Below are positions 6,075 to 12,683 of a DNA stretch of 12,683 nucleotides, one piece after another. The stretch covers positions 1 through 12,683 of the forward strand of contig JAHJLU010000691.1 of NCBI GenBank assembly GCA_018821745.1, given 5' to 3'. The position numbers and the translations under genes were made by a program. Source of the DNA: Myxococcota bacterium. Its GTDB lineage: Bacteria; Myxococcota_A; Polyangia; HGW-17. Under the pieces are notes generated by a model that did not search any database, had not been told where the DNA came from, and saw only the letters and a program-made list of their open reading frames with translations. Each line of letters begins with the position of its first letter. Position 1 is the first letter of the stretch.

Positions 6075-6614
6075 ATGACCACTGTCTACGGAAATTTCGA
6101 CCTGACCGACTTCTGGCATAACAGCGACTATGCCCTAAATAAATACGTCGAGGCGCCCCTGACCGACGAGCTCCTTGAGGAGATCCAGAAGGATCTGGGA
6201 TACACCCTCCCCGCCGCCTACGTGGAGCTCATGCGTCACCAGAACGGGGGAAGACCCGCCCGCACCTGCCTGCCCACAGAAGATTTCATCGCCTGGGCCG
6301 AGGACCACGTTGCCGTCACGGGGATCTTCGGCATCGGCAGGGAGAAGGAGTGTTCCCTGGGCGGCCGGTTCGGCAGCCGGTTCTGGGTCGACCACTGGGG
6401 ATACCCACCCATCGGGGTCTACTTCGCCGACTGCCCCTCGGCGGGCCACGAAATGATCTGCCTGGATTACCGCGCCTGCGGCCCCAGCGGAGAACCCTCC
6501 GTGGTCCACGTGTACCAGGAGCACGATTACAAAATCTCCCCCCTGGCCCCAAACTTTGAGACCTTCATCCGCGCCCTGGTTAGTGAAGAGGAGTACGATG
6601 AAGAGGACGAATAG
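6075..6614 (+). CDS. SMI1/KNR4 (SUKH) family protein
   Basis: A 179-residue, acidic, soluble protein. The helix-plus-motif LGYTLPAAYVELMRHQNGGR (residues 41-60) is the SUKH signature (LP-x2-Y-x2-L-x4-NGG). It is followed by a G-x-F-G-I strand at 83-87 and by WGYPPIGVYFADCPSAGHEM at 108-127 and HVYQEHDYKISPLAPNFETF at 145-164, the late-domain strands with the typical F-x2-F ending. The C-terminus is an acidic tail. The ATG at 6075 is preceded by AGAGGA four bases upstream and starts just before the conserved fold. SUKH proteins often act as immunity proteins to polymorphic toxins, but many are stand-alone with unknown partners. No toxin gene is adjacent in this window, so immunity is not established. 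Its GC-rich codon usage matches the right flank and not the operon to its left. No signal peptide is seen. Confidence 0.85.
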   Translation: MTTVYGNFDLTDFWHNSDYALNKYVEAPLTDELLEEIQKDLGYTLPAAYVELMRHQNGGRPARTCLPTEDFIAWAEDHVAVTGIFGIGREKECSLGGRFGSRFWVDHWGYPPIGVYFADCPSAGHEMICLDYRACGPSGEPSVVHVYQEHDYKISPLAPNFETFIRALVSEEEYDEEDE

Positions 6615-6735
6615 CCCACGCGACAACCACGCGATTTGGGGCGGCATTTTTTCTGGGCATATTCATCGGTTTGGTGTATCTGCAGGGGATAGCAAACTCA
6701 TTGCCCGTGCGGGCACTAAGGAGACGGTGGAGAAA

Positions 6736-8283
6736 ATGGTACGAAGATTGTTATTATTTGTTACAGCACTGGTTCTGGTCATTGGTGTCACGGGATGTGA
6801 TGATTCCACCTCCGAAGAGCTGGGGATCTTCCTCCAGCGTGAGGAGCCCGGTGATAACTGCGAGCATGGCGGCGTCAGCGCCGAGACTGAGAACAGTGAG
6901 ACCATTTACGTGTGCGAGGGGGCCGACGGCCTCGTGGCCGCCGTCACGGAGTCCGCTCCCGATGACCTCTGCCCCGCGGGAGGCATCGAAGTTCACTACG
7001 GGGGAAGCATCCTCAACGTGTGCAGTGACCAGGCGGGGAGTGTGACGATTATGCCCATCCCGGCGGGACCGAGCTGTCCCGTGGGGGGTCTCGCTGTGAC
7101 CGACACCAACGGCACCAGCTACGTCTGCAACGAAGGGGCCATGAGCCTGGCGCTGGAACCTCCCGGGAGCAACTGCGGTGACGGAGGGGTGGCCATCACC
7201 GACGCCTCGGGCGCGACCTGGTACGTGTGTCACGGTGAATCACCGGTGATCGCCGCCGGGAGCCTCTGTCCCGAGGGAACGCTCGACGCAAACGGCACAG
7301 AGGAGACCATCTTTGCTTTCATCGAGGGGCAGACATCCGGCGTCTACTTGAGCAGCGATACGGCACCCGACGGCACCCTCAACGCCATCCCCGTGGAGGC
7401 CACCTGCCACAGCATAACCTCTCCCACGGACATGGCGTCGGGGAGCCCGACGGGGAAGGCCTCCGTTTCGCCCTACTACCTTATCCTCAAGGCGAACGAG
7501 TCACTCACCTTTTTCTACCGCTCCTTCAGTGAGAATGATTTGATTCAGGCTGATGTCCGAGCCTTCGCCGGTACCGTTCCCACTCTCAGCGTGGCCCTCA
7601 GAGACGGGCGCATTCTCTCCGTGGAGCAGCTCACCCTCCCCGACCCCTCCCGGCCCGGCACCTACGCGGAGTTCCTGCGGGTCGGCATGGGATACCGGAC
7701 CTTCACCCTCACCTACGAGGAGACCGGGGACGAATACACGGTACTGGACATCGGTGGCGTGGAGGGCCCTGGGTTTGACGCGACCTACGCTCCCGAGACC
7801 GATCGCTGTGTCATCTCCCGGGGGGCCTACCCGCTGAAGTTCATGAGCCTCAGCAGCGTCACTCAGGGCAACATCGCGGGCGGCGTGGCGACCGTCGGCG
7901 AGGAGGGTTCCATCGCCGTCCACAGCGTGTGCCAGTCCAGCTTTACCCTGGGCTTTCCCTCCCCCACGGGGAAATACATGCTGCGGACCCTGGTGTTCAC
8001 CAAGGAGCTGGATCAGGCCTCGCCCCATATCATGGAGGCGCTGCTCAATAACCAACTCCTCGAGGGCATGATCCGGTTCTACGCCCTGGATATGTTCGAC
8101 CGGGAGCAGCGCTATTATGCCCTCTCCTTCACCAACGCAAGGGTGATCGGGCTTGAGCAGTACACCCAGAGCGGGAGCCGGTTTGAACGCGTGGAGCTGG
8201 TGTTCGAGGAGATCACCCACCTGTGGGACCTCTACAGTTACTCCACCACCCTCTACTGGGACGGTCCCCCCACCACCAAATAA
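6736..8283 (+). CDS. Lipoprotein with tandem paired-Cys repeats, function unknown
   Basis: A 515-residue secreted lipoprotein. The signal peptide MVRRLLLFVTALVLVIGVTG ends in the lipobox V-T-G-Cys21, with Asp22-Asp23 after the lipidated Cys. Residues about 40-200 hold four repeats of the form C-x2-GG-[VLI]-x9-14-[YN]VC: Cys42/Cys60, Cys79/Cys96, Cys114/Cys131 and Cys147/Cys165. A fifth, degenerate copy at Cys178 lacks the GG and the closing Cys. They resemble short versions of the Cys-pair modules (DUF7151-like) in marine and deltaproteobacterial surface proteins, probably disulphide-closed beta hairpins. The remaining ~310 residues are beta-rich with few cysteines and I do not recognise them. 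ATG at 6736 is chosen because the signal peptide begins there and GGTGGAG lies just upstream; the frame is open further upstream but that stretch is not credible coding. A weak promoter-like pair, TTGGGG (6636-6641) and CATATT (6658-6663), lies upstream. It converges with the lipoprotein gene ending at 8394. Confidence 0.82.
   Translation: MVRRLLLFVTALVLVIGVTGCDDSTSEELGIFLQREEPGDNCEHGGVSAETENSETIYVCEGADGLVAAVTESAPDDLCPAGGIEVHYGGSILNVCSDQAGSVTIMPIPAGPSCPVGGLAVTDTNGTSYVCNEGAMSLALEPPGSNCGDGGVAITDASGATWYVCHGESPVIAAGSLCPEGTLDANGTEETIFAFIEGQTSGVYLSSDTAPDGTLNAIPVEATCHSITSPTDMASGSPTGKASVSPYYLILKANESLTFFYRSFSENDLIQADVRAFAGTVPTLSVALRDGRILSVEQLTLPDPSRPGTYAEFLRVGMGYRTFTLTYEETGDEYTVLDIGGVEGPGFDATYAPETDRCVISRGAYPLKFMSLSSVTQGNIAGGVATVGEEGSIAVHSVCQSSFTLGFPSPTGKYMLRTLVFTKELDQASPHIMEALLNNQLLEGMIRFYALDMFDREQRYYALSFTNARVIGLEQYTQSGSRFERVELVFEEITHLWDLYSYSTTLYWDGPPTTK
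6844..7335 (+). repeat. Five tandem Cys-pair repeats encoded in the lipoprotein gene
   Basis: This stretch encodes the C-x2-GG-x-VC modules at about 18-37 residue intervals. The first four keep both cysteines; the fifth (around Cys178) keeps only the first. Sequence between the conserved positions varies strongly, so the repeats are old protein-level modules rather than recent DNA duplications. Confidence 0.65.
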
Positions 8284-8393
8284 TCCTCTTTACCGCTCTT
8301 CAGTCCCCTGAGTTTCCTCCTCCACGGTAGATAGTCTGCTGACTCAATGGGTCTCAACTTCTTCCCCCCTCGACTGAAAAGAAGACCGGATAT

Positions 8394-11300
8394 TTAGATA
8401 TTGGGGACCTGGACGGGGGTGGGGCTGCTCGTGGTAGTGCCGTCGCCCAGCTGGCCGCTGGTGTTGTCACCGGCGCAGTACACGAAGCCGTCGCTGATAT
8501 GGAAGAAACAGGCGTGGGAGGCACCGCCCGCACCAAAGTCCAGGTCGCTGGACACAGGCTCGGGGGAATAGTAGTTTCCCGATGCCCCGATGCCAAATTG
8601 ACCCGCTCCGTTGTCACCCCAGCAGTAGGTCTGGTCCAACTGTGCGTTACCGCAGGTGAATGAGGCACCGACGAGGAAGGACATCCAGGACCCGGGGATC
8701 TGTGTGGGGACTGGGTTATCGGTGGTTGTTCCGTCACCCAGCTGGCCGCTGGCGTTTCCACCCCAGCAGTACAGTTCATCGCCACCTACGATACTGCACG
8801 TGTGGTACTGTCCCACCTTGATCTCGCTGTATGTCCCGCTGACCGGGGTGACCAGCACGGGAGATGTGTGGTTGGTGGTGGTCCCATCACCCAGTTGCCC
8901 ATGGCTGTTGTCGCCCCAGCAGTAGGCTTGCCAGGCGGAAGTGAGCCCGCATGTATGGGTGGTTCCTGCGACAATGAGCTGCCAGCCGACCGCCACGTCG
9001 ATAAATACGGGTACCGCGCTGGAGGTAGTGGTCCCGTCGCCGATCTGCCCGTGGCTGTTGTTGCCCCAGCAGTGGATCCTCCCGGAATTGATGCCGCAGG
9101 TGTGCTGCGCGCCCGCCGAGATCCATTCCCAATCGGGGCCAATCGTGGTCGGAGTGGTTTTATTGATAGTCGTCCCGTCACCCAACTGGCCGTTGGCGTT
9201 GTCACCCCAGCACAGGAGCGTTCCGTCGGTATTAATTCCACAGGTGTGGCTGCCACCCGCGTCCACCGAGGACCATGCGCCGGGGACCTGGACAGGCGAG
9301 GAGTGGGAGGTGGTGGTCCCGTCTCCCAACTGGCCGCTCGTGTTGTCACCCCAGCACCAGAGGGTGTCGTCCATGCGGATGCCGCAGGTATGCGCGTCAC
9401 CTGCGGTCAACTCCATAAAAATCGGGTGCCAGACAGTCAGAGTGGAGCTGTTTGAGGGATCGTACGTTTCGACCCCGTCTCTCGAGACGCCGTCCATATC
9501 GCAGGGCAGCCAGCTCAGTCCTCCGTCCATGCTCATGCGATAGGCCATATCGTAAATGCCCGTGATTGAGACAGAGAGAAATCCGTTGTATTGGTCGGCG
9601 TTTCCATGATCGGACGTGTAGTTGGTTGACGTCCAGTTCCATGAGTCGTCGGGGAAGGAGTCCACCGGACCGTAGCCGACCTGGGCCGTAATAAAGGGCC
9701 CCTGCCCCGCTGCTTCGGTGAGGCCCGGCTCTTCCACGCGGCCGTAGATGCCGCTGGAATAGTCCATGGTGCTGGTGACAACGACAAAAGGAGATGGCTG
9801 GCTGCACCAGGTCGGCAGGCAGTCGTCATTGATGGCCCCCGGGGTCCCGAAGTCCCCGTCGGTCAAAGTAGAGAAGCGCGCGTGACACCAGTGGGAAGCG
9901 CTGTCGTTGAGCGTCCCCACGTTGCCGCTGAGCGCCGCCGGGGTGAGCTGGAGTGCCGCACCAGCGGCGTGGTTGAAGGCGGCGTGCCACGCCACCGTAT
10001 CCTGGAGGCTGCCGTCGGGATGAACCAGCTCGGCTGTTCCGGAGTCCACACGCAGGAGCGGCATGGTGGCGAAGGCCAGGTCGGGGGTGTAGCCACCGTT
10101 GACTCCCGTGTCATCGGAGGCACCGATGACGAAATAGGCGCCCGGGGCAAGGAGAGTTGGGAGGGTGATGGTGGCCGTCGCGTCCTCGACGCTGCTGGAC
10201 AGGTGCAGCGCCACGCCCATGAGGTTGAGGGTGGCGTCGGTCGTATTTTTGAATTCGACATACTGACCGAGGGCTGTCGAGTCAGCGCTGAGCGGCTGGA
10301 TCATGATCTCTGTTACGGCAAGCTCGCGGACCCCCGAGGCAACAGGGCGAGCTTCTTGGCACACGCCGGGATCGGAGGGCAGTTCAACAAAACCGAGGTC
10401 GCAACGGCAGCTTGCGCTCGCGGTCCCGCCGTTATCAAAACAAACGGCGTGGGCCTGGCATGACCCTGCGTCGATGACGCCGTCGCAGTCGTTGTCCTTG
10501 CCATCACAGATCTCCAGCAGACCGGGTCTGCTCTCGCCGTCCCCGTCGTTGCAGTCGGTGTGATCGATCACATGATCCGTGACGGGGTCACAGGACGCTA
10601 CCGGAGTGGCGTCCCGATCGCCGAAGCCGTCGTGGTCCATATCGGGGTAGTAGTCCACGAGGAGGCCGTCATCAACGTCTCCGTTGCAGTCGTTGTCCTT
10701 GCCGTCACAGACCTCGGTCAGGCCCGGGTGTTTCTGATCATCGGAGTCGTCGCAGTCGTCGTTGTTGGTCACATGGTCCGCCAGGGACTCACAGGACACG
10801 GTGGGTTGGGCAAACTGATCCCCGTGGCCATCGTGATCCGCATCGGGGTAATATTCCACGCTCAGGCCCTCATCCACCTGGCCGTTGCAGTCGTTGTCGA
10901 GGGTGTCGCACGACACCTCCAGTGCCTCGTAACCGGTGATTTGCGTGTAATCGGGCTCTACCCACCCACCGTCGGAGGTGTTGCAGACTTTTTTCGCCCC
11001 GGCGCAGACGCCATCCTGCATGTCGGCGTCGGGAGCCTGATCGGCGCAGTCGGGGTCGTTGCAGTCCACGAGCCCGTCGTCGTCGTTGTCGATGCCGTCG
11101 GTGCAGTCTTCGTCGCCAATGCAGCCGGTGGTATCGTAGGTGCAGTTTTCGTGACACGAGAGCACCCCGCCGCTGTACGCGAGGGAGCCGCAGGTGGCGC
11201 CGCCCAGGGTGGCGCCGTCACAGACCTCGTTGGGTGCCTGGATTGTGCCGTCCCCGCAGTACCCGTGGGGTTCGCAATCGCTGCGATCGAAGGTGCAGTC

Positions 11301-11492
11301 ATCGGTGCACGTGAGAACACCGCCCCAATATCCCTGGGTGCTGCACGACTCGTTGGCGAGGTCGTTCTGGTCACACTCCTCGCCGGGATCGAGGATACCG
11401 TCCCCGCACTGGGAGGAGGAGTTGGTTTCATCGCATCCCGCATTAAGAGCCATGAGTCCGAGAATAAGGATGGAAAAAAGGAATTTTCTCAT
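8394..11492 (-). CDS. Large surface lipoprotein: Cys-rich repeats, MopE-type metal-binding repeats, lamin-tail domain, seven-bladed RCC1 propeller
   Basis: A 1032-residue secreted protein. Signal peptide MRKFLFSILILGLMALNAG precedes Cys20; the lipobox is imperfect (Asn at -3). Domain order: two or three myxobacterial Cys-rich disulphide repeats (about 29-125, including CGDGILDPGEECD); an Asp-rich E-x-C-x-DG-x-DND segment (128-150); two exact 67-residue MopE-type putative metal-binding repeats plus a partial third (195-345, with D-x-D-x-DG calcium-like loops and CDGKDNDC motifs); a short Cys-rich EGF-like piece (345-378); a lamin-tail domain (about 384-557, ending FGTPGAINDDC); a beta domain with GRVEEPGLT, AQVGYGP and AYRMSMDGGLSW, like a carbohydrate-binding X25-type module (about 565-675); and seven RCC1 repeats (about 694-1030, each with C-[WA]-G-x-N-x2-GQ-[LIF]-G). 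The closed seven-bladed propeller probably mediates binding. ATG at 11492 has GGAG nine bases upstream. It is likely an outer-surface or matrix protein with metal-stabilised spacers; no enzyme motif is seen. Confidence 0.92.
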   Translation of the reverse strand: MRKFLFSILILGLMALNAGCDETNSSSQCGDGILDPGEECDQNDLANESCSTQGYWGGVLTCTDDCTFDRSDCEPHGYCGDGTIQAPNEVCDGATLGGATCGSLAYSGGVLSCHENCTYDTTGCIGDEDCTDGIDNDDDGLVDCNDPDCADQAPDADMQDGVCAGAKKVCNTSDGGWVEPDYTQITGYEALEVSCDTLDNDCNGQVDEGLSVEYYPDADHDGHGDQFAQPTVSCESLADHVTNNDDCDDSDDQKHPGLTEVCDGKDNDCNGDVDDGLLVDYYPDMDHDGFGDRDATPVASCDPVTDHVIDHTDCNDGDGESRPGLLEICDGKDNDCDGVIDAGSCQAHAVCFDNGGTASASCRCDLGFVELPSDPGVCQEARPVASGVRELAVTEIMIQPLSADSTALGQYVEFKNTTDATLNLMGVALHLSSSVEDATATITLPTLLAPGAYFVIGASDDTGVNGGYTPDLAFATMPLLRVDSGTAELVHPDGSLQDTVAWHAAFNHAAGAALQLTPAALSGNVGTLNDSASHWCHARFSTLTDGDFGTPGAINDDCLPTWCSQPSPFVVVTSTMDYSSGIYGRVEEPGLTEAAGQGPFITAQVGYGPVDSFPDDSWNWTSTNYTSDHGNADQYNGFLSVSITGIYDMAYRMSMDGGLSWLPCDMDGVSRDGVETYDPSNSSTLTVWHPIFMELTAGDAHTCGIRMDDTLWCWGDNTSGQLGDGTTTSHSSPVQVPGAWSSVDAGGSHTCGINTDGTLLCWGDNANGQLGDGTTINKTTPTTIGPDWEWISAGAQHTCGINSGRIHCWGNNSHGQIGDGTTTSSAVPVFIDVAVGWQLIVAGTTHTCGLTSAWQAYCWGDNSHGQLGDGTTTNHTSPVLVTPVSGTYSEIKVGQYHTCSIVGGDELYCWGGNASGQLGDGTTTDNPVPTQIPGSWMSFLVGASFTCGNAQLDQTYCWGDNGAGQFGIGASGNYYSPEPVSSDLDFGAGGASHACFFHISDGFVYCAGDNTSGQLGDGTTTSSPTPVQVPNI
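8400..9413 (-). repeat. Seven RCC1 blade repeats
   Basis: Seven units, with the central Cys at residues 713, 761, 808, 858, 909, 957 and 1006, spaced 47 to 51 codons apart. Each carries GQLGDGTTT or a close variant; unit six is the most divergent (GQFGIGASG) and unit seven has Ala for Trp. The DNA copies are similar enough to see by eye, for example the repeated stretch reading ctggccgctggtgttgtcacc. Confidence 0.85.
10458..10910 (-). repeat. 201-base tandem repeats coding the MopE-type metal-binding modules
   Basis: Two full 67-codon units (10910-10710 and 10709-10509) and a partial third (10508-10458). On the plus strand the shared segment cgttgcagtcgttgtc starts at 10883 and 10682 with a close variant at 10481, giving an exact 201-base period. 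This exact spacing and high DNA identity point to recent in-frame duplication. Confidence 0.85.
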
Positions 11493-11519
11493 GATCGCCG
11501 CTCCGGGGGGTGCGGTTCA

Positions 11520-11550
11520 GCTCGGCCGAGCACCCCTTGTGTTCGAACAC
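11520..11550. promoter_or_regulatory. Two adjacent 12-base perfect palindromes in the leader of the large lipoprotein gene
   Basis: GCTCGGCCGAGC at 11520-11531 and GTGTTCGAACAC at 11539-11550 are each perfectly self-complementary and lie 7 bases apart. They sit 28 to 58 bases upstream of the ATG at 11492, downstream of the candidate promoter, so they would lie in the transcribed leader. They may be dimeric regulator sites. No named regulator motif is recognised. Confidence 0.4.
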
Positions 11551-11584
11551 CCGTTGTGGAAAAACAGTCGCGTATCGCTCAACT

Positions 11585-11612
11585 ACCATAACGTGCTGGT
11601 CAGGCATGTCAA
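11585..11612 (-). promoter_or_regulatory. Sigma-70-type promoter for the large lipoprotein gene
   Basis: Read on the minus strand: TTGACA (11612-11607), a 16-base spacer, then TATGGT (11590-11585). The -35 is a perfect consensus and the -10 matches four of six. A start of transcription about 85 bases before the ATG at 11492 would follow. A separate TATAAT at 11624-11619 has no matching -35. Confidence 0.5.
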
Positions 11613-11787
11613 CTGTTCATTATAACAGGACCCGATGTGGGTGCTGGCATGAGGTTTCACACTGAGATGCAGGACCACGCTCCCATGGCCACGAGATGCG
11701 GGTTCTCGCACTGCCTCGCCCTGTCTCAATCCCCGCCGTAATCCCAAACAAATCAGGCACACATGAATCGGGCCAAGGGCCCCAGAG

Positions 11788-12507
11788 TTACGGCGTGAGC
11801 CAGCGTTCGAACCACCTTACCATCTCAAGCCAGTGGCTGTTCCAGGCCGCCTGGGGCATGGCGTGATCGGCCCCGGTGGCTTCCTTGTACGCAAGGCGCG
11901 CGGGGTCGGCGGCGTAGTGTGGCCCAAGCGCCGCGTGAAACTCACGGGTGTGGAGCGGCGGCACCGTCTGATCGGCGCCGGCGGTGAGCGAGAGCAGGGG
12001 CAGGGGATAAAATTCATTCATAAAGTGGTGGGGGCTGGCGGACTGCTCCAGGGGCCAGCGGGGTGAGGCCAGCATGGGAACCGCCGCAGAGAAGCGCTTC
12101 TCGGTGATCACCGCACGATAGGTAATAAAGCCACCCATGGAGATCCCCATGATCCCCAGCCTCCCCGGGAGAAAGAGCCCCTGCTGTGCCAGCTCATCCA
12201 CAACGAGGGGAGTCTCAGTTGCGGTCTCCAGCACCGCCTGCAGCAAATTCTCCAGCCTTTTGGGGTTCTCTTCGGAGAAGCGCTGGTCAAAATCCGGGTA
12301 GCGGCGCTCCCCGTGGCCCACATTGTCGATTCCCACCACCAGAAACCCGTACTGCGCCAGGTTGACAAGGTCAGAGGACTGGATGTCCTTGGAGGCCCCC
12401 AGCCCGTGGTATACAAGCACGGTCCCCTTCTCACGCGCGGACTCGGGATCATCTCTGTAGACGAGGAGTGAGGGCGCGGTGGTCATCCGGTTCGCCAGCA
12501 GATGCAT
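11788..12507 (-). CDS. Alpha/beta hydrolase (dienelactone hydrolase / prolyl-oligopeptidase-like)
   Basis: A 239-residue alpha/beta hydrolase without a signal peptide, so probably cytosolic. VYHGLGASK at 32-40 is the oxyanion-loop HG motif. GIDNVGHGER at 59-68 is the usual strand-4 turn. GISMGG at 121-126 is the nucleophile elbow with Ser123. GADQTVPP at 177-184 supplies the acid Asp179, and GADHAMP at 212-218 supplies His215, completing a Ser-Asp-His triad in the standard order. Family members hydrolyse esters, peptides or lactones; the substrate here cannot be told. ATG at 12507 is chosen because GGGAGG lies nine bases upstream; a GTG at 12546 in the same frame is possible but has no site at proper spacing, and ATG at 12486 is a shorter alternative. 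It is transcribed in the same direction as the large lipoprotein gene, 295 bases away, so it is probably a separate unit. Confidence 0.87.
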   Translation of the reverse strand: MHLLANRMTTAPSLLVYRDDPESAREKGTVLVYHGLGASKDIQSSDLVNLAQYGFLVVGIDNVGHGERRYPDFDQRFSEENPKRLENLLQAVLETATETPLVVDELAQQGLFLPGRLGIMGISMGGFITYRAVITEKRFSAAVPMLASPRWPLEQSASPHHFMNEFYPLPLLSLTAGADQTVPPLHTREFHAALGPHYAADPARLAYKEATGADHAMPQAAWNSHWLEMVRWFERWLTP

Positions 12508-12548
12508 ATGCCATGACCTCCCGCCCTTGGTGTTCCGGGAGAACACAT

Positions 12549-12563
12549 ATTATTGCCAATAAT
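12549..12563. promoter_or_regulatory. Inverted repeat upstream of the hydrolase gene, possible operator
   Basis: ATTATTG-C-CAATAAT is a 7+1+7 perfect inverted repeat about 42 bases upstream of the chosen hydrolase start. A third copy of the half-site CAATAAT is at 12664-12670. The AT-rich element stands out in a GC-rich context and is at a place where a repressor could block transcription. Confidence 0.35.
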
Positions 12564-12683
12564 TCCACTGTTTGATGCCCCGGCCAGGCCTTGGGATCTG
12601 TATTTTTTCATAGGGATGTGGTTCGCTGCCTCTCCTGGCACAGGAAAACTGTGCACACTTGGACAATAATGGCTTTTCAAACA

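Noticed and set aside
6702..6715. Hairpin TGCCCGTGCGGGCA before the Cys-repeat lipoprotein gene as a terminator
   Set aside because: Only a five-pair stem with a tiny loop and no following T-run; it is followed by the ribosome binding region of the next gene.
6556..6735. Upstream 60-codon extension of the Cys-repeat lipoprotein
   Set aside because: It would overlap the SUKH gene and bury the signal peptide inside the protein. The ATG at 6736 starts exactly at the signal peptide with a ribosome binding site.
7501..8220. A 239-codon minus-strand open frame inside the Cys-repeat lipoprotein gene
   Set aside because: GC-rich shadow frame. The plus strand has a signal peptide, lipobox and ordered repeats, while this frame shows no domain.
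8299..8378. TTCAGTC and GACTGAA as arms of a bidirectional terminator between the convergent lipoprotein genes
   Set aside because: The arms are separated by 66 bases and there is no compact hairpin with a T-tract. It is too loose to call.
10560..11591. A 343-codon open frame on the plus strand opposite the large lipoprotein gene
   Set aside because: It is the antisense of Asp- and Cys-rich repeats: GAC/GAT codons read backwards give Val and Ile codons, producing a monotonous Val/Ile/Gly protein with no motif or ribosome binding site.
11770..11787. GGGCC-AAG-GGCCC hairpin after the hydrolase stop as a terminator
   Set aside because: The stem is short and no U-tract follows in the minus-strand reading direction.

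Overview
The window looks like part of a GC-rich genome from the Myxococcota or a related deltaproteobacterial lineage such as Bradymonadales. This is inferred mainly from the large secreted lipoprotein on the right, which combines the myxobacterial Cys-rich repeat, MopE-type Asp/Cys metal-binding repeats, a lamin-tail domain and an RCC1 propeller. The neighbouring lipoprotein with paired-Cys repeats fits the same lineage. No rRNA, tRNA, CRISPR array or insertion sequence was seen.

Layout. (1) Bases 1-281, minus strand: the N-terminal end of a MATE-family exporter, cut by the window edge. (2) Bases 494-5737, plus strand: a compact six-gene cluster, divergent from the MATE gene. In order it encodes a radical SAM protein, a stand-alone asparagine-synthetase-like PP-loop protein, a GT1 glycosyltransferase, a GT2 glycosyltransferase, an unusual ROK/ASKHA sugar-kinase-like protein and a PIG-L zinc deacetylase. 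Four of the five junctions overlap and the fifth gap is 64 bases, so it is very probably one operon. The cluster is visibly richer in A+T than the flanks. (3) Bases 5738-6074: a gap with a possible terminator and no convincing gene. (4) Bases 6075-6614: a SMI1/KNR4 (SUKH) protein. (5) Bases 6736-8283: a lipoprotein with Cys-pair repeats. (6) Bases 8394-11492, minus strand: the 1032-residue multidomain lipoprotein, with a good candidate promoter and two 12-base palindromes upstream. (7) Bases 11788-12507, minus strand: an alpha/beta hydrolase.

The six-gene cluster is the most interesting part. A glycosyltransferase plus a PIG-L deacetylase is the core of pathways that transfer N-acetylglucosamine and then free its amine (mycothiol, bacillithiol, teicoplanin, 2-deoxystreptamine aminoglycosides, tunicamycin). 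Here the pair comes with a radical SAM enzyme, a second glycosyltransferase, an ATP-dependent amide-forming candidate and a sugar-kinase-like protein, and a MATE exporter is divergent from it. I infer a pathway to an unrecognised amino-sugar-containing small molecule. I do not recognise this gene set as a known cluster. The kinase-like protein also appears circularly permuted: motifs normally at the C-terminal end of the fold precede those normally at the N-terminal end.
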